A stretch of 64,000 bases of DNA from Notospermus geniculatus (taxonomy: Eukaryota > Nemertea > Pilidiophora > Heteronemertea > Lineidae), in the NCBI GenBank assembly GCA_002633025.1, contig NMRB01001752.1:70884-134883 (forward strand), given 5' to 3'. Made by a program: the position numbers and the translations under genes. The notes under the pieces were generated by a model. The model worked only from the letters and a program-made list of their open reading frames with translations, was not told the DNA's origin and did no database searches. Shown one piece after another: positions 54,602 through 64,000 of the stretch (its first letter is position 1; each line of letters opens with the position of its first letter).

Positions 54602-55157
54602 GCCATTTTTGTTAGCCGCTTTACCAAGCTGGCCCAACCGCGGGCTGAAATTATTGAAAAGTGCACCTTCAAAGACAATTTTAGTAATCTTGGGGTGACA
54701 GGTTGGATGTTAAATTTTGCGGGGTGGTGGCCTTACTGTTTCAAGGTTGGTGGGACACCCTTACGTTTCACATCTCCGGAATTTCAAACCTGATATAGTT
54801 CTTTTGCAAATTGGCGGTAATGATCTTTCATCTCGTCCTCCTGCTGATGTACATGATTTGACTGACCAGATCAGTAAATATGCAATTCTTCTGCAGGAGC
54901 AATATGGTGTGAAATATGTTAATGTCTGCTCACTAATACCATGGCAGAAGTTCCCCAGTTGGGCTGGTGACTACAATGGAAATGTGTACGCTACAAATAA
55001 GTTATTGCGGGAAGAATTTCGGGATGGGCATTCTGTGAATTATTACCACCACCGGGGAGTTTGGAGAGAGGATTTCCTACTAGTTAATAGTATGAGAGGG
55101 GCTCTCATGAATGGTTTAAAGAAGTTTGAACTATCGTTACCGTGGGGGCATGGTTGA
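54602..55157 (+). pseudogene. SGNH-hydrolase-like domain, TE-associated type
   Basis: After a frame break near 54715 the frame gives RGGGLTVSRLVGHPYVSHLR, then FKPDIVLLQIGGNDLSSRPP (the GGND block of SGNH enzymes), an amphipathic helix and YYHHRGVWREDFL near the catalytic His position. Upstream FVSRFTKLAQPR resembles block I without a clear GxS. The usual Ser is therefore not visible. Such domains turn up in invertebrate retroelement-linked ORFs, from memory. The first frame break and missing Ser suggest a relic. Confidence 0.55.
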
Positions 55158-55159
55158 TA

Positions 55160-56210
55160 TCATTTCAGGATGTTGAGATGTGCAACACATGACTGTCAAA
55201 ACAATTACTGTATTTCTGTACATAATCAATCTGTACATAATCAATCTGTACATAATTAATTTGTTTTTGGCTCAGTGACTTAATCTATTAGGAATTGACA
55301 AACAAACCATTACCGTCTTCAGGCCTTTTTCAAGGCCACCATATATTGGCTGCTGTTAAGGTTTATGCACCGGTCAATGAGAAGTAGNCAGCAGTTTAGT
55401 GAGGACGCCAGGAATTTGACCCCCCCCCCATATGGATATATTAGTATTTTACATGGTGGAGAACCCAACCGAGAACACCGGTAAAGATCGTTCCCGAACA
55501 TGCCGAACCCCGAGAAGAAGACGAAAATGCAGAATCGATGTCATGATGTGGGCCCAAGCAGGCCTGCATGCAGTGCACATGCCTCATACATGAACGTTAT
55601 TACACGTCTGTCGCTACGAGTACGTCATCTGCGACAAGTAAAGTTTTTAGCAGCAAACGAAGTTAGAATTCTCACATAGATTAATTTATGTTATTACGCA
55701 CATCCTGACGATCATTTTGGAAGCTGTTTCGTAAGGTTAGGACAATCAAACGGCGAGTGAAACTCTTTTGGAAAACTCGAAGTAAGTTTTCAAAGTTACC
55801 GCATCGGCAACGTTTTGGTAGGCATCCATGTTGCCTCTTTCATTGACTTAATCAACTTACCGGTAATTCTGATTGGACATGGACGAAATTTGATTGGATG
55901 ATACCTAATTGGACGAACAGAATTTCGTGACGTCATTTTCTTGGTAAAACCCAAAAGTGATTTTAGTTCGCACTTTCTTTATTTCAAGCAGGATTATACT
56001 AAGGACACTGCAAGCTTAATAATATTTCTGTGGAACTTAATGGATATCCTGGATTTTCGTGGTGTGAACCTGCTGAGCAAGAGACTTCCACATGTGCTCC
56101 TTTCCACACGGAGTATAAATCATAACCAGTGATCAGTATTCAGTTGAAAGGTTGACCTTAACTGATACACCATCAGTATTGTATGAAACATGAAATATGA
56201 CTTTTCTTTC
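55160..56210. other. No supported gene
   Basis: A repeated TAATCAATCTGTACA word (about 55205-55260), an uncalled base at 55388 and a C-run near 55421 are the visible features. Confidence 0.45.
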
Positions 56211-56212
56211 AG

Positions 56213-56702
56213 GCACATAGATGGGAATCACAAACTTATTGACCCATGGGGTTTTGTGATCCATGGTGGGATAGACGGCTTTTCCCAAATGTGCGTCTAT
56301 TTGGAAAGTAGCACGTGCAACCGGGCCGAAGCGGTCTTGGCATTTCAAAAAACCATTGAATACGTATGGATTACCCCAGCGTGTCCGATCCGATTATGGA
56401 ACTCAAAATGTTCAGGTTGTGACTTACGTGGTTGAATCCAGAGGTGTTAACCGAGGCAGTTTTTTAACGGGGAAGTCCACACACAATCAAAGAATTGAGA
56501 GATTGTGGCGAGATGTAGGCAGAGAGTGTGTTACCAGCATTTTTCTGATATTTTCTTCTTGCTTGAGAATGATGAATTTGCTGATCGGTACAAAGAAATT
56601 CACAACTTCGCAGTACAGTATGATTTTGGCCCTAGGATTAATCGTGCCCTGAAGGAATTTCAGGAGCAGTGGAACAATCCAGCAGGACAGCCCAGCAAAT
56701 AA
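56213..56702 (+). pseudogene. DDE integrase-core protein, frameshifted
   Basis: It begins after acceptor TTTTCTTTCAG with HIDGNHKLIDPWGFVIHGGI (first Asp). A frame change near 56350 leads to [17 protein letters not shown] (second Asp), then [11 protein letters not shown] and [12 protein letters not shown] (Glu). A second frame change near 56530 leads to [20 protein letters not shown] and [15 protein letters not shown]. The order matches a widespread integrase-core family of animal genomes, probably retroelement-derived. Two frame breaks indicate decay or sequencing error. Confidence 0.75.
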
Positions 56703-57739
56703 GCCCAAACATGATGTGGTATGAAGGCATGGTTCAACACCCCAATCTTCGATGGACTGCTCGAGTTGTTTGATGACGACGACCCAGTTCCAGAACTTCA
56801 GACGAACAACACTCTCATTTTTTTCCGGTTTTTATACCATGAACACGTTAGCTGAGCTTGTGAAAGCTTGAAAGCTGAATGTGAGAGAAGTGGTTTCCAT
56901 CGCTGAATGAAATAAGTAAATACTAAAGTTTAAACTTACAGGTTTTTATATGGTCTGGGAGGACCCCATGAAAGAAAGAAATTTGACTGGCTAATAAAAT
57001 TATTTTGCAAACATTTTCAGGTACTCATCACTTCACAATTTCAGCCACAAAAGAACAAAGCAAAGCCAAAACAAATTTGAGGTAGAGCCAATGCCAAAGA
57101 CAAAAGGCCACTTGATATTGAAGTGGTGAAAGCAATCAAAGGCAAGTACTGTTCACTTGTCTCTTTAAGGGAGGACATTTTTGAGAAAGTAAGATGCAAT
57201 GGTGTAGCTTTTACAGTAGAATTTCAGATAAATGTTCGTAAAAAATCTGACATGTTCCTCATCATTTGTCATTACAGCTGCCTTTAAAATATTTTGATTT
57301 GCGTCAAGTGCATTTTACATTTTCCAAAATGTCCTAAGGAAGCTTAGAGCCGTTTATCCATATTTCTACGTAGTGACAACGCTAACTGTTATTCAAGCAG
57401 TGAAGCTGTTCTGAAGAAAGCTGGTGCCAAAGATGAATTGAAGGTGCCGGATTACCGGTACTCCTGTTGGATTTCAACGAGCCACAACGGGGCAAGGATC
57501 ATTGTGACCGTGACTCGGCAATTGTGAAACGAAGGGCATTCTCCTTCCTGATTGCAGGCCACAGACGTTACCTATGCTAAGAATGTCAAAGCAGCAATCG
57601 ATTGGAACAGTGGAATTTCCAACATGATGTGCAATCCTAGAAATCAAGAACCAAGCTCCAGACCAACCCAAAGTGTCAATAAAAAACATTTCAAGTCGAG
57701 TTTACTGATAAAACAGTTACATGTACTTTCTGGCAGTAC

Positions 57740-57860
57740 TTTGGTGTAGGCAGAGGGAAGATGATGCAAATTCCAGATGTTAACACAGCAGTCAACTATG
57801 AAATAGTAGAAGACTTTCCAGATGGTCCTTTGTTGATGGTACTACTAGCCTGTCTAAACC
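57740..57860 (+). repeat. 121-bp direct repeat, copy 1
   Basis: Apparently identical to 58362-58482 (TTTGGTGTAGGCAGAGGGAA ... GCCTGTCTAAACC). Copy 1 is followed at once by an uncalled base (57861), so duplication or assembly join error are both possible. It translates as GRGKMMQIPDVNTAVNYEIV, not recognised. Confidence 0.85.
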
Positions 57861-58361
57861 NAAAACTTCTGATTCTCACACCCCTTTCTAATTTCATTGG
57901 ATGAACAAGAAACGTTGCTGGCACTGTTTAAGATTCACCAGGAAATTTATTTCGTTCAAACTACAGTGACAGCTGATGTTGCAGAAGATGATGCCTGGCT
58001 CTTCATCACAAAGGAAGGGAGGAAGATGGCCCTATCCTTCATTTCAGTCCTAAGTCACTGCGTGAACCATGCAGGGTGCCATGACCAAAACTACTGCACC
58101 TGAGCAGTACTACGGCCTGACTGTGTGCTCTTGTTTTGACTGGAGGCTGACCACGTGGCTTTGTTGTGTCTGGTTTGGGACCGTTCCCATTTTAAATGAG
58201 GGGTTGCAGGAACCTGTTACATGCAGTCTTTGCATCATCAGAACGCAGGAAATCGCATCTCAGCCCACCTACGCAAAAATTTTTCGGGGGGAGGCCCCCC
58301 AGACCCCCCGCCGGAGCCCGGATACCGCCACACCAATTGTCTCAGAAGTTGGAGAACACTG

Positions 58362-58482
58362 TTTGGTGTAGGCAGAGGGAAGATGATGCAAATTCCAGAT
58401 GTTAACACAGCAGTCAACTATGAAATAGTAGAAGACTTTCCAGATGGTCCTTTGTTGATGGTACTACTAGCCTGTCTAAACC
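58362..58482 (+). repeat. 121-bp direct repeat, copy 2
   Basis: The partner of 57740-57860. Here the frame stays open to a stop near 58553. A G/C-run element end (GGGGGGAGGCCCCCCAGACC) lies about 70 bp upstream. Confidence 0.85.
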
Positions 58483-58763
58483 GAGAGCAAAGGTCTTCAT
58501 ATTCTGTCCAGAACAAAGCTGTGGGAAAGTTTGTCAATCAGAACAGGAACTAGAGGAGCACTTGGATTCCGGAAAGCATAACGTTGGGGACCAAGCGACC
58601 CGATCAAACCTATCGTACATTTTTTGCCCTGCAACACTTTTTTGACCAACTTATGACATGCGGCCATCTACATTTGAGCCAAAATCTGTAAGTTGTCAGC
58701 TGCTATGCCACCTGTGATGACATGTGGATGAAGTGACCGCAGTCATATGAGCCTAAGACACGT

Positions 58764-59262
58764 TTAGGCCCCAAAAAAAACCTTTGGTTCAGGTAACCCG
58801 ACCAACCCTATTTTTTGCCGCAAAAAATGCCTACTCAAAAATTTTTATTGCCAAATTTTCGTCTCCCTCAAATTTATGCCCCTTTCATTGTCAAAAGAAC
58901 CGCCAAAAACACAACCACAGCGCCACAACGGCGCCTTGTATGACTAGTAAAGCACGCTGAGCAAAAGTTTTTGCATAGTAAATGGTCAAGTTTTTTAACA
59001 GCTACCACCAAAAAACTGTACAGTAAAGCATGAGAAGGAGAGGTTTTGTGACTCTTGCTGCAAAGGAGATACAAGTTCATGAAATTTACTGGAAACTGAA
59101 CTAGACACAATGAGAGTATGGCATTGAGTGAGCTGGTGTTCACTGACAGGTTTACCACACAACTTCTCACAGTAAAAAAAAATATTTAAAAAAAAAAAAT
59201 CCCTACCGACCTACCCACCTCCAGAGGGAGTCAGTTACCTGAACCAAAGGTTTGGCCTTCAT
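58764..59262. mobile_element. ~0.5-kb TIR element ('CCTTTGGTTCAGGTAAC')
   Basis: GGCCCCAAAAAAAACCTTTG followed by GTTCAGGTAAC at the left faces GTTACCTGAACCAAAGGTTT at the right. The interior has no transposase. Target duplication is unclear. Confidence 0.75.
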
Positions 59263-59682
59263 TAGGGACACACACCGCATGAGCTACTGCAAAATCTTGT
59301 CCGCAGTCAGGCATGTCAGGTGTACTTCACTGCGGACAGAAATTAGGTCATCCAGGTGTGCTGTGTGTTTATATTGTGGTATACAGGGCTGGCCTAATAC
59401 ATTAGTTTCGCAGTAACTCACGCGGACTGTGCCCCTTATGTATAGTATATTTTTGAATCAAGCGCCTCGGTGACTCAACAAGTAGGAGAGTGATTAGCTC
59501 CCCTACCATGCCCATCAGTAATCTTAGCAAGAGCAGCTGGTTTCAAAAGACAAGGCCTGGATTGACCCAGTGAGAAACAACTGGACATTCAAATTTTGCA
59601 AAGTCTAAAACGGGACAAGCACGTGGTATTGAAAATGATGAGGGTCAGTATAGCGGATTTGCCGCGGCTGAATCAATCAAAC

Positions 59683-60120
59683 TGCAGCACACTGGCCGCC
59701 AACTTCGGCGTCCAGAGGCTTTTTTTCGACGCCAAAGTCCTAACGCCAGAAAAATCCCCAATCAATGTGCTACGAATGGAATCTGGAGAACGCCGCCAGA
59801 CGCCAATGAACTCCAGATATCAAACATGTTTGATTTTGGATGCCTGTGAAAGCCTGTGAACTCCCGAAGCAGCCAAGTGTGCCACCAATGGCAGCCAGAC
59901 TTGGAGTCGGCGTCGAGGCTTTGGCCAATCAGCTTGCGTCTTGATGTATCATGATTTCAAAATGGCAGCCTCAATAGCCCGAAAAGATGCTACTGAACGC
60001 CAAGTTTGGGCTTGTGTGCTCTCACCAGGATCCACTGGTAGCCAACTCTGGCGTCGAGAGGCATCCAGAGGCATTCAGTCGAATGCTTCTGGACGCCAGA
60101 TTTGGCGGCCAGTGTGCTGC
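59683..60120. mobile_element. ~440-bp foldback element ('GCAGCACACTGGCCGCC')
   Basis: GCAGCACACTGGCCGCCAA followed by CTTCGGCGTCCAGA at the left matches the inverted right end. Inner GGCGTC and CTCCAGA words repeat. The flanks show no obvious duplication. Confidence 0.75.
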
Positions 60121-60435
60121 TAGCTTAAGACAGTTGCTCAGTGTGAGGGGCTAGCCTGCCCTTGGCTAAAATCACTATCAAATATGGACAAAGTCACATC
60201 CATTCCTTTCCAATGAAATGAAACCTGGATGTGCTTACATTTTAACCATATTTCGGTGGTTCATGACATAAAAACATGTCTCAGATTAAGGCAAAACAAA
60301 TCTAGAAGATCATATTCAGGTAAAAAAACTGTTCCATTGTGTAATCTCATGTTTGCAGCACATCACCAAAAAAACAGTTCTCATTGTTTATTCATACCAG
60401 GTGCATGCCAGATTTCTTCATTGGTCTGAACAATA

Positions 60436-60648
60436 TGTGACCCGTCACCACAAAACAAGTACTAAGTCACTCCGAAGTTGGCAGGCTGAGACCAAAGTTT
60501 ATGCCAATTTCAGGCCTAGGCATATTGTCTGTCTTTTGCAAAATCTGAGTGATTACATGTATTCTTCCTTTATCTCCTGGAGTTATTTTGGTTCATCCTG
60601 GTTCACAACTTGTGCGACTTAATACCTGATTTGATGTGATGGGTCACA
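60436..60648. mobile_element. ~213-bp MITE 'TGTGACCC'
   Basis: TGTGACCCGTCACCACAAAA at the left and TTTGATGTGATGGGTCACA at the right are inverted repeats, with TA on both sides (60434-60435 and 60649-60650). It fits a TA-site MITE. Confidence 0.75.
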
Positions 60649-60959
60649 TATGAGATCACCTACACAGCAGTCATGGCAGTACATGTATCTCCAGCATGTG
60701 ACAAAAATTGAAAATAGAACAACGAACCAAGTACAGCATCCACAACATTGTCAGAATCCTTATCATACTCGAATGTAATCCTCGACTGTTTCAGGAGAGC
60801 TCACAAGTTTTACCATGTTTACTCTTGCACTATCACAGACTTTATATCCATGCCCAAGTCGTTGTACTCCATGTTATTCCAAAATGTCAGAACTGACTGC
60901 ACGAAGATGACAACACCGACTTCCTTCCAAGCCACTCACACATTATTCGATGACTAATA

Positions 60960-62690
60960 ATCTGCTTGTGACCTCGACCTCTGCAAATAAAGCATTTACA
61001 TAATAAAAGTTACGATTCCAGTTCACGTAATTCACTGATACGAAGTCGAAGTAACAGTTAACGTGAACATGATTGAGGTAGTCCATCGTATTTTCTGAAC
61101 AATTTGATATTGTCGTCGGACCCAGTCCATGTTACCCATCTGTGATAACTCCATACTAAAGCCTGGTTCCCTCTGCAGGTGCGGTGCGATGCGAAATTTT
61201 TCGTGCCTGATTGTTTCTACTGTTAAGCCTATAGCTGTTCACACTTGCGATGCGGTAAGAAGCGGTAGGACACGACAAGCAATTTCCACCGCCCCTGATC
61301 GCTCCTGCAGTATTTTTCCACATCAAATCGCCTGCTGTATGAGGATATTACTGGCATATCTGGCACAGCTTAAATGACATGAATGTCACTTCCTCTAATC
61401 ATGACCACCGCACGCAACCGTGCCGTGCTATGTCAAAACTGACACCGCTTGGCGATTTTTTCACCATCGCATCACACCACCAGTGTGAACAAAGTTTTAC
61501 AGTGTTATCAATGTACAATTAGTTGTCAAGCACATCAAGACTCTTTCTATCACTGTAGTTCACTAAGATTCAGCAAGCTTACCAGTAAATAAAATTTCTA
61601 TCACTGTAGTTCACTGAGATTCAGCAGGCTTACCAGTAAATTGCAGAAATTGTCGGATAATCTGGCAATTTTTCCTTCTTTCCTATTCTTTGGATGTACA
61701 AAGGTACGGATCTTAAAAGTCTCCTTGATTCTCACAGGCCACAGGGACTGCATCAGATGATTTTAGTACCAAATGTCAACACCATCTTGAATTACCAAGT
61801 CCGGCAGTCACTTTGTCTTTGGGATATGCTCCACTTTATACCTTGAACTTTACACATTTCTGATCACTCTCAGCTATTGCGTCATTCGTCGAACGTACTC
61901 TCCTGCAGAAGAAAGTAAACATAAACATGTTGCATTAAAAAAGCTGACATGACACCAAAATTGCAGTTGAAATGTCGCAAACAGTGACTGACCGAGGTCT
62001 GGCATTGTGGGTTCGTTTTATATCATTTTGTGTGTCGTTCTTTGTGCTTATTATTGACAACCTTGACAACCCTGTGCTTTTTATTGGACCTCAATAATCA
62101 CAAGATTACATGAGAGGAAAGGGCACAAAGTTGGGACAAGATTGACCAATGCCATTAGCTGAACAAGCACTTCATGGTTTGAAATGATTTTGTTATGGTT
62201 TGAAAGCAAGGTATGTTTTCAAAACCATGAATTTGTCTAAGTTTCATGGAATGAAACCATTATGTTTAGTCTAATTCATGGTTTGAATAATAATTCCATG
62301 GTTTTGTTTATACTTTTATTGGGTGAAATAAGTCAAAATACGTACATTTATGGTTTGAAACAATGATATTATTTCAAATAATTTTGGTAAACAATTAAAT
62401 TCCCACATGGCGCCTCATAATTAACACCAACAATTAACACCAAAACATCAACATTGTGGCTCGAATTAACACCAGTGTCCATTTCAGTATTGCTGACAAC
62501 GGACTGTTACGTTACAATTACATGTAGGCCATTTACCCTGATATGCATTCATAGGCCTAGAATCACTACAGTATTTATAAATCGATGCAAACCTTGTCGT
62601 AACTTTTGCCGGGTGTTGCCAAAGACTGTAAAAATGGAAAACCCAAATCTCCTTGCCATGGCATATACCATCAATTTTGATGAACTTTCG
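60960..62690. other. No supported gene; one short tandem duplication
   Basis: 61540-61640 holds two copies of TTTCTATCACTGTAGTTCAC followed by T.AGATTCAGCA.GCTTACC. Positions 61154-61495 may be a degenerate TIR element (AAAGCCTGGTTC... GTGTGAACAAAGTTT), not confirmed. There is no coding motif. Confidence 0.5.
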
Positions 62691-62698
62691 ATTACTTA

Positions 62699-62830
62699 GG
62701 CCTAGAATCCATTCACGCGATTTTCGTGCCGCGCGATGTCGCATCCTTTGTCCACGACCAACGCGGTGGAAAAACAAACAATGCTTTCGAGCGTCTGCGG
62801 CAAGAAAATCGCGTGAATGGATTCTGAGCC
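62699..62830. mobile_element. 132-bp MITE with TTA duplication
   Basis: GGCCTAGAATCCATTCACGC and (inverted) GGCTCAGAATCCATTCACGC are followed by GATTTTC on both arms. TTA lies at 62696-62698 and 62831-62833. Almost entirely a hairpin. Confidence 0.85.
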
Positions 62831-63492
62831 TTAGGCTAATAGGTACACAAAGGGTCCTCCAGTTCATTCATCACGGATGACCAATCGCTGGGCCGCACGG
62901 TGTCTGCACCGCACGAGACGTCTAGGCCTTTTCGGGCTATCTAGGCCACGTGGTCAATTTCATTCAACTGCGGTCGGTTCATACAGTGCGTCCCAGAAAA
63001 TTAACCACTCGCGTTTTCCCCCGTATAGAGCATGCACAATTTAGAAGCATCGTTCAGCCACATTTTTCTCGCGATACTTTAGTTTTTGGATCTGTAATGT
63101 CCTTGCCGGCTGATAACAAATTGGCAAGTTATGAAATTAACCCACTGCAATGAAATGAGAGGTCCCCTACGTGTGGACATTCCTGGCAAAACGATGCATT
63201 GGCATTACGAAATAAAAATTTCCCCGCACCTTGTCCTGCCTGTTCGTCTGTCCCCAGGCCTTTATAACCGAAGGCCGTTGACCATTCTCAGCTACAAAGT
63301 CACAAGGGCCGGAGAACCTGTACCTGTACGACGATATTCGGTATCGGAGAAGATACGATACTTGACAGACCTCGAAGAAGCCCTGTCGTTGTGATGTCAC
63401 GCAACATGTGCATGGCACGATGCACGTGTACTTGGCATGACGTCACAATTTAATTACACAATCTGGCCGCTACGTCGCGAAAACAAAGAATA

Positions 63493-63631
63493 GGGAGTTT
63501 GAGATCAGCGACTTGTCACTGATCCTTATATTACGTATACGGATAGATTTCTGTACAACGAGGACAAATTTTGTGTACATTTCGATCCGTATACGTAAGG
63601 ATCCGTGATAAGTTGCTGATCTCCAACTCCC
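63493..63631. mobile_element. 139-bp hairpin MITE with TA flanks
   Basis: GGGAGTTTGAGATCAGCGAC and (inverted) GGGAGTTGGAGATCAGCAAC start arms of about 55 bp that continue through TACGTATACGGAT. TA lies at 63491-63492 and 63632-63633. Confidence 0.85.
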
Positions 63632-63780
63632 TAACAAGAAATTGACTTATCAGTCAATTTGAAGACTGCCCTCGGATATTGGACACAGTTCGCTGATAGG
63701 CCTAACTATGCTGCGAACATAGATGGTTAATGGGTGAGGTTCAAAAGAGAGGATCAATAGGTCAACATAAACTTTCCCTA

Positions 63781-64000
63781 TTAGCTGAGCTCATTCCCTA
63801 GTGGCAATCCACGGAACTGGCCTTTGTACGACCAGTCATTCACATTCAGATTAAACCGGTCACCCTGATATACTGTTTTCGAAAACCAATCTTCAGTGTA
63901 CGTGCCGACCCTAAATCTTTTGTGTCCACTGCGGGTATTGTTCAGCTCTGTCACTGGTGCTTTGGTCACAAATGCCCGAACAGAGTTTACGCAAAGCGCG
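63781..64000 (-). CDS. C-terminal end of a gene continuing past the right edge
   Basis: The minus-strand frame is open from the window edge to TAA at 63781-63783, 72 codons: SVRAFVTKAPVTELNNTRSG, then KRFRVGTYTEDWF and DRFNLNVNDWSYKG. Balanced composition without low complexity suggests real protein, but I do not recognise the family. The start lies outside the window. Confidence 0.4.
   Translation of the reverse strand, partial: ALCVNSVRAFVTKAPVTELNNTRSGHKRFRVGTYTEDWFSKTVYQGDRFNLNVNDWSYKGQFRGLPLGNELS

Noticed and set aside
59462-59530. Possible tRNA or tRNA-derived SINE head (GCGCCTCGGTGACTCAAC...)
   Set aside because: A and B box matches are partial and no cloverleaf pairing could be made.

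Overview
The window is animal nuclear DNA from a draft assembly: it has an 811-base run of N and several single N calls, spliced-looking genes, no operons, and very dense transposable-element (TE) remains. The palindromic word TAGGCCTA recurs throughout, and there is one intronless-looking rhodopsin-class GPCR. The TE families (hAT, P, Helitron, MULE-like, LINE, Ty3/Gypsy-like) and the GPCR style suggest a marine invertebrate, probably a deuterostome such as an echinoderm, hemichordate or lancelet. That assignment is inference; nothing in the window names a species.

Layout. 1-0.42 kb: 3' end of a LINE. 0.5-3.7 kb: copies of an AT-rich foldback family, one carrying a small CAG-ended insertion. 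3.69-7.76 kb: a full hAT transposon with terminal inverted repeats (TIRs), a BED finger and a two-exon transposase stopped by one TAA. 7.76-11.16 kb: a large palindrome made of two inverted 3' halves of a cysteine-tailed TE gene. 11.2-14.2 kb: Helitron helicase pieces, a MULE-like fragment split by a MITE, a Helitron 3' terminus, and directly after it a second PIF1-like pseudogene. 16.65-17.96 kb: a TTAA-flanked element with seven exact copies of a 15-mer, sitting inside a coding sequence. 18.5-19.2 kb: Ty3/Gypsy-like gag remnant. 22.3-25.7 kb: nested foldbacks, MITEs and a minisatellite. 27.0-27.8 kb: gap. 31.8-33.0 kb: GPCR gene. 34.0-35.7 kb: a recent 0.87-kb tandem duplication. 36.7-42.2 kb: a divergent pair, with a PIF1-like helicase probably spliced to a PHD-finger exon on the minus strand and a P-superfamily transposase with an RFX-like N-terminus on the plus strand. 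43.0-46.3 kb: a zinc-finger/Ser-Pro-rich reading frame and two exons of a Lys-rich host-like gene. 47-53.8 kb: minisatellites, MITEs and a 957-bp palindrome. 54.6-56.7 kb: SGNH-like and DDE-integrase remnants. 58.7-63.6 kb: five more TIR elements. 63.8-64.0 kb: the C-terminal end of a gene entering from the right.

The likeliest intact genes are the GPCR, the P-type transposase and the helicase-PHD unit, with the exons at 44.6-46.3 kb and the right-edge fragment less certain. The helicase-PHD plus P-transposase pair is the best candidate for an unusual mobile system: its two coding blocks point away from each other and carry facing splice acceptors only about 50 bp apart. Several insertions are dated relative to each other because a second copy in the same window preserves the empty target site.
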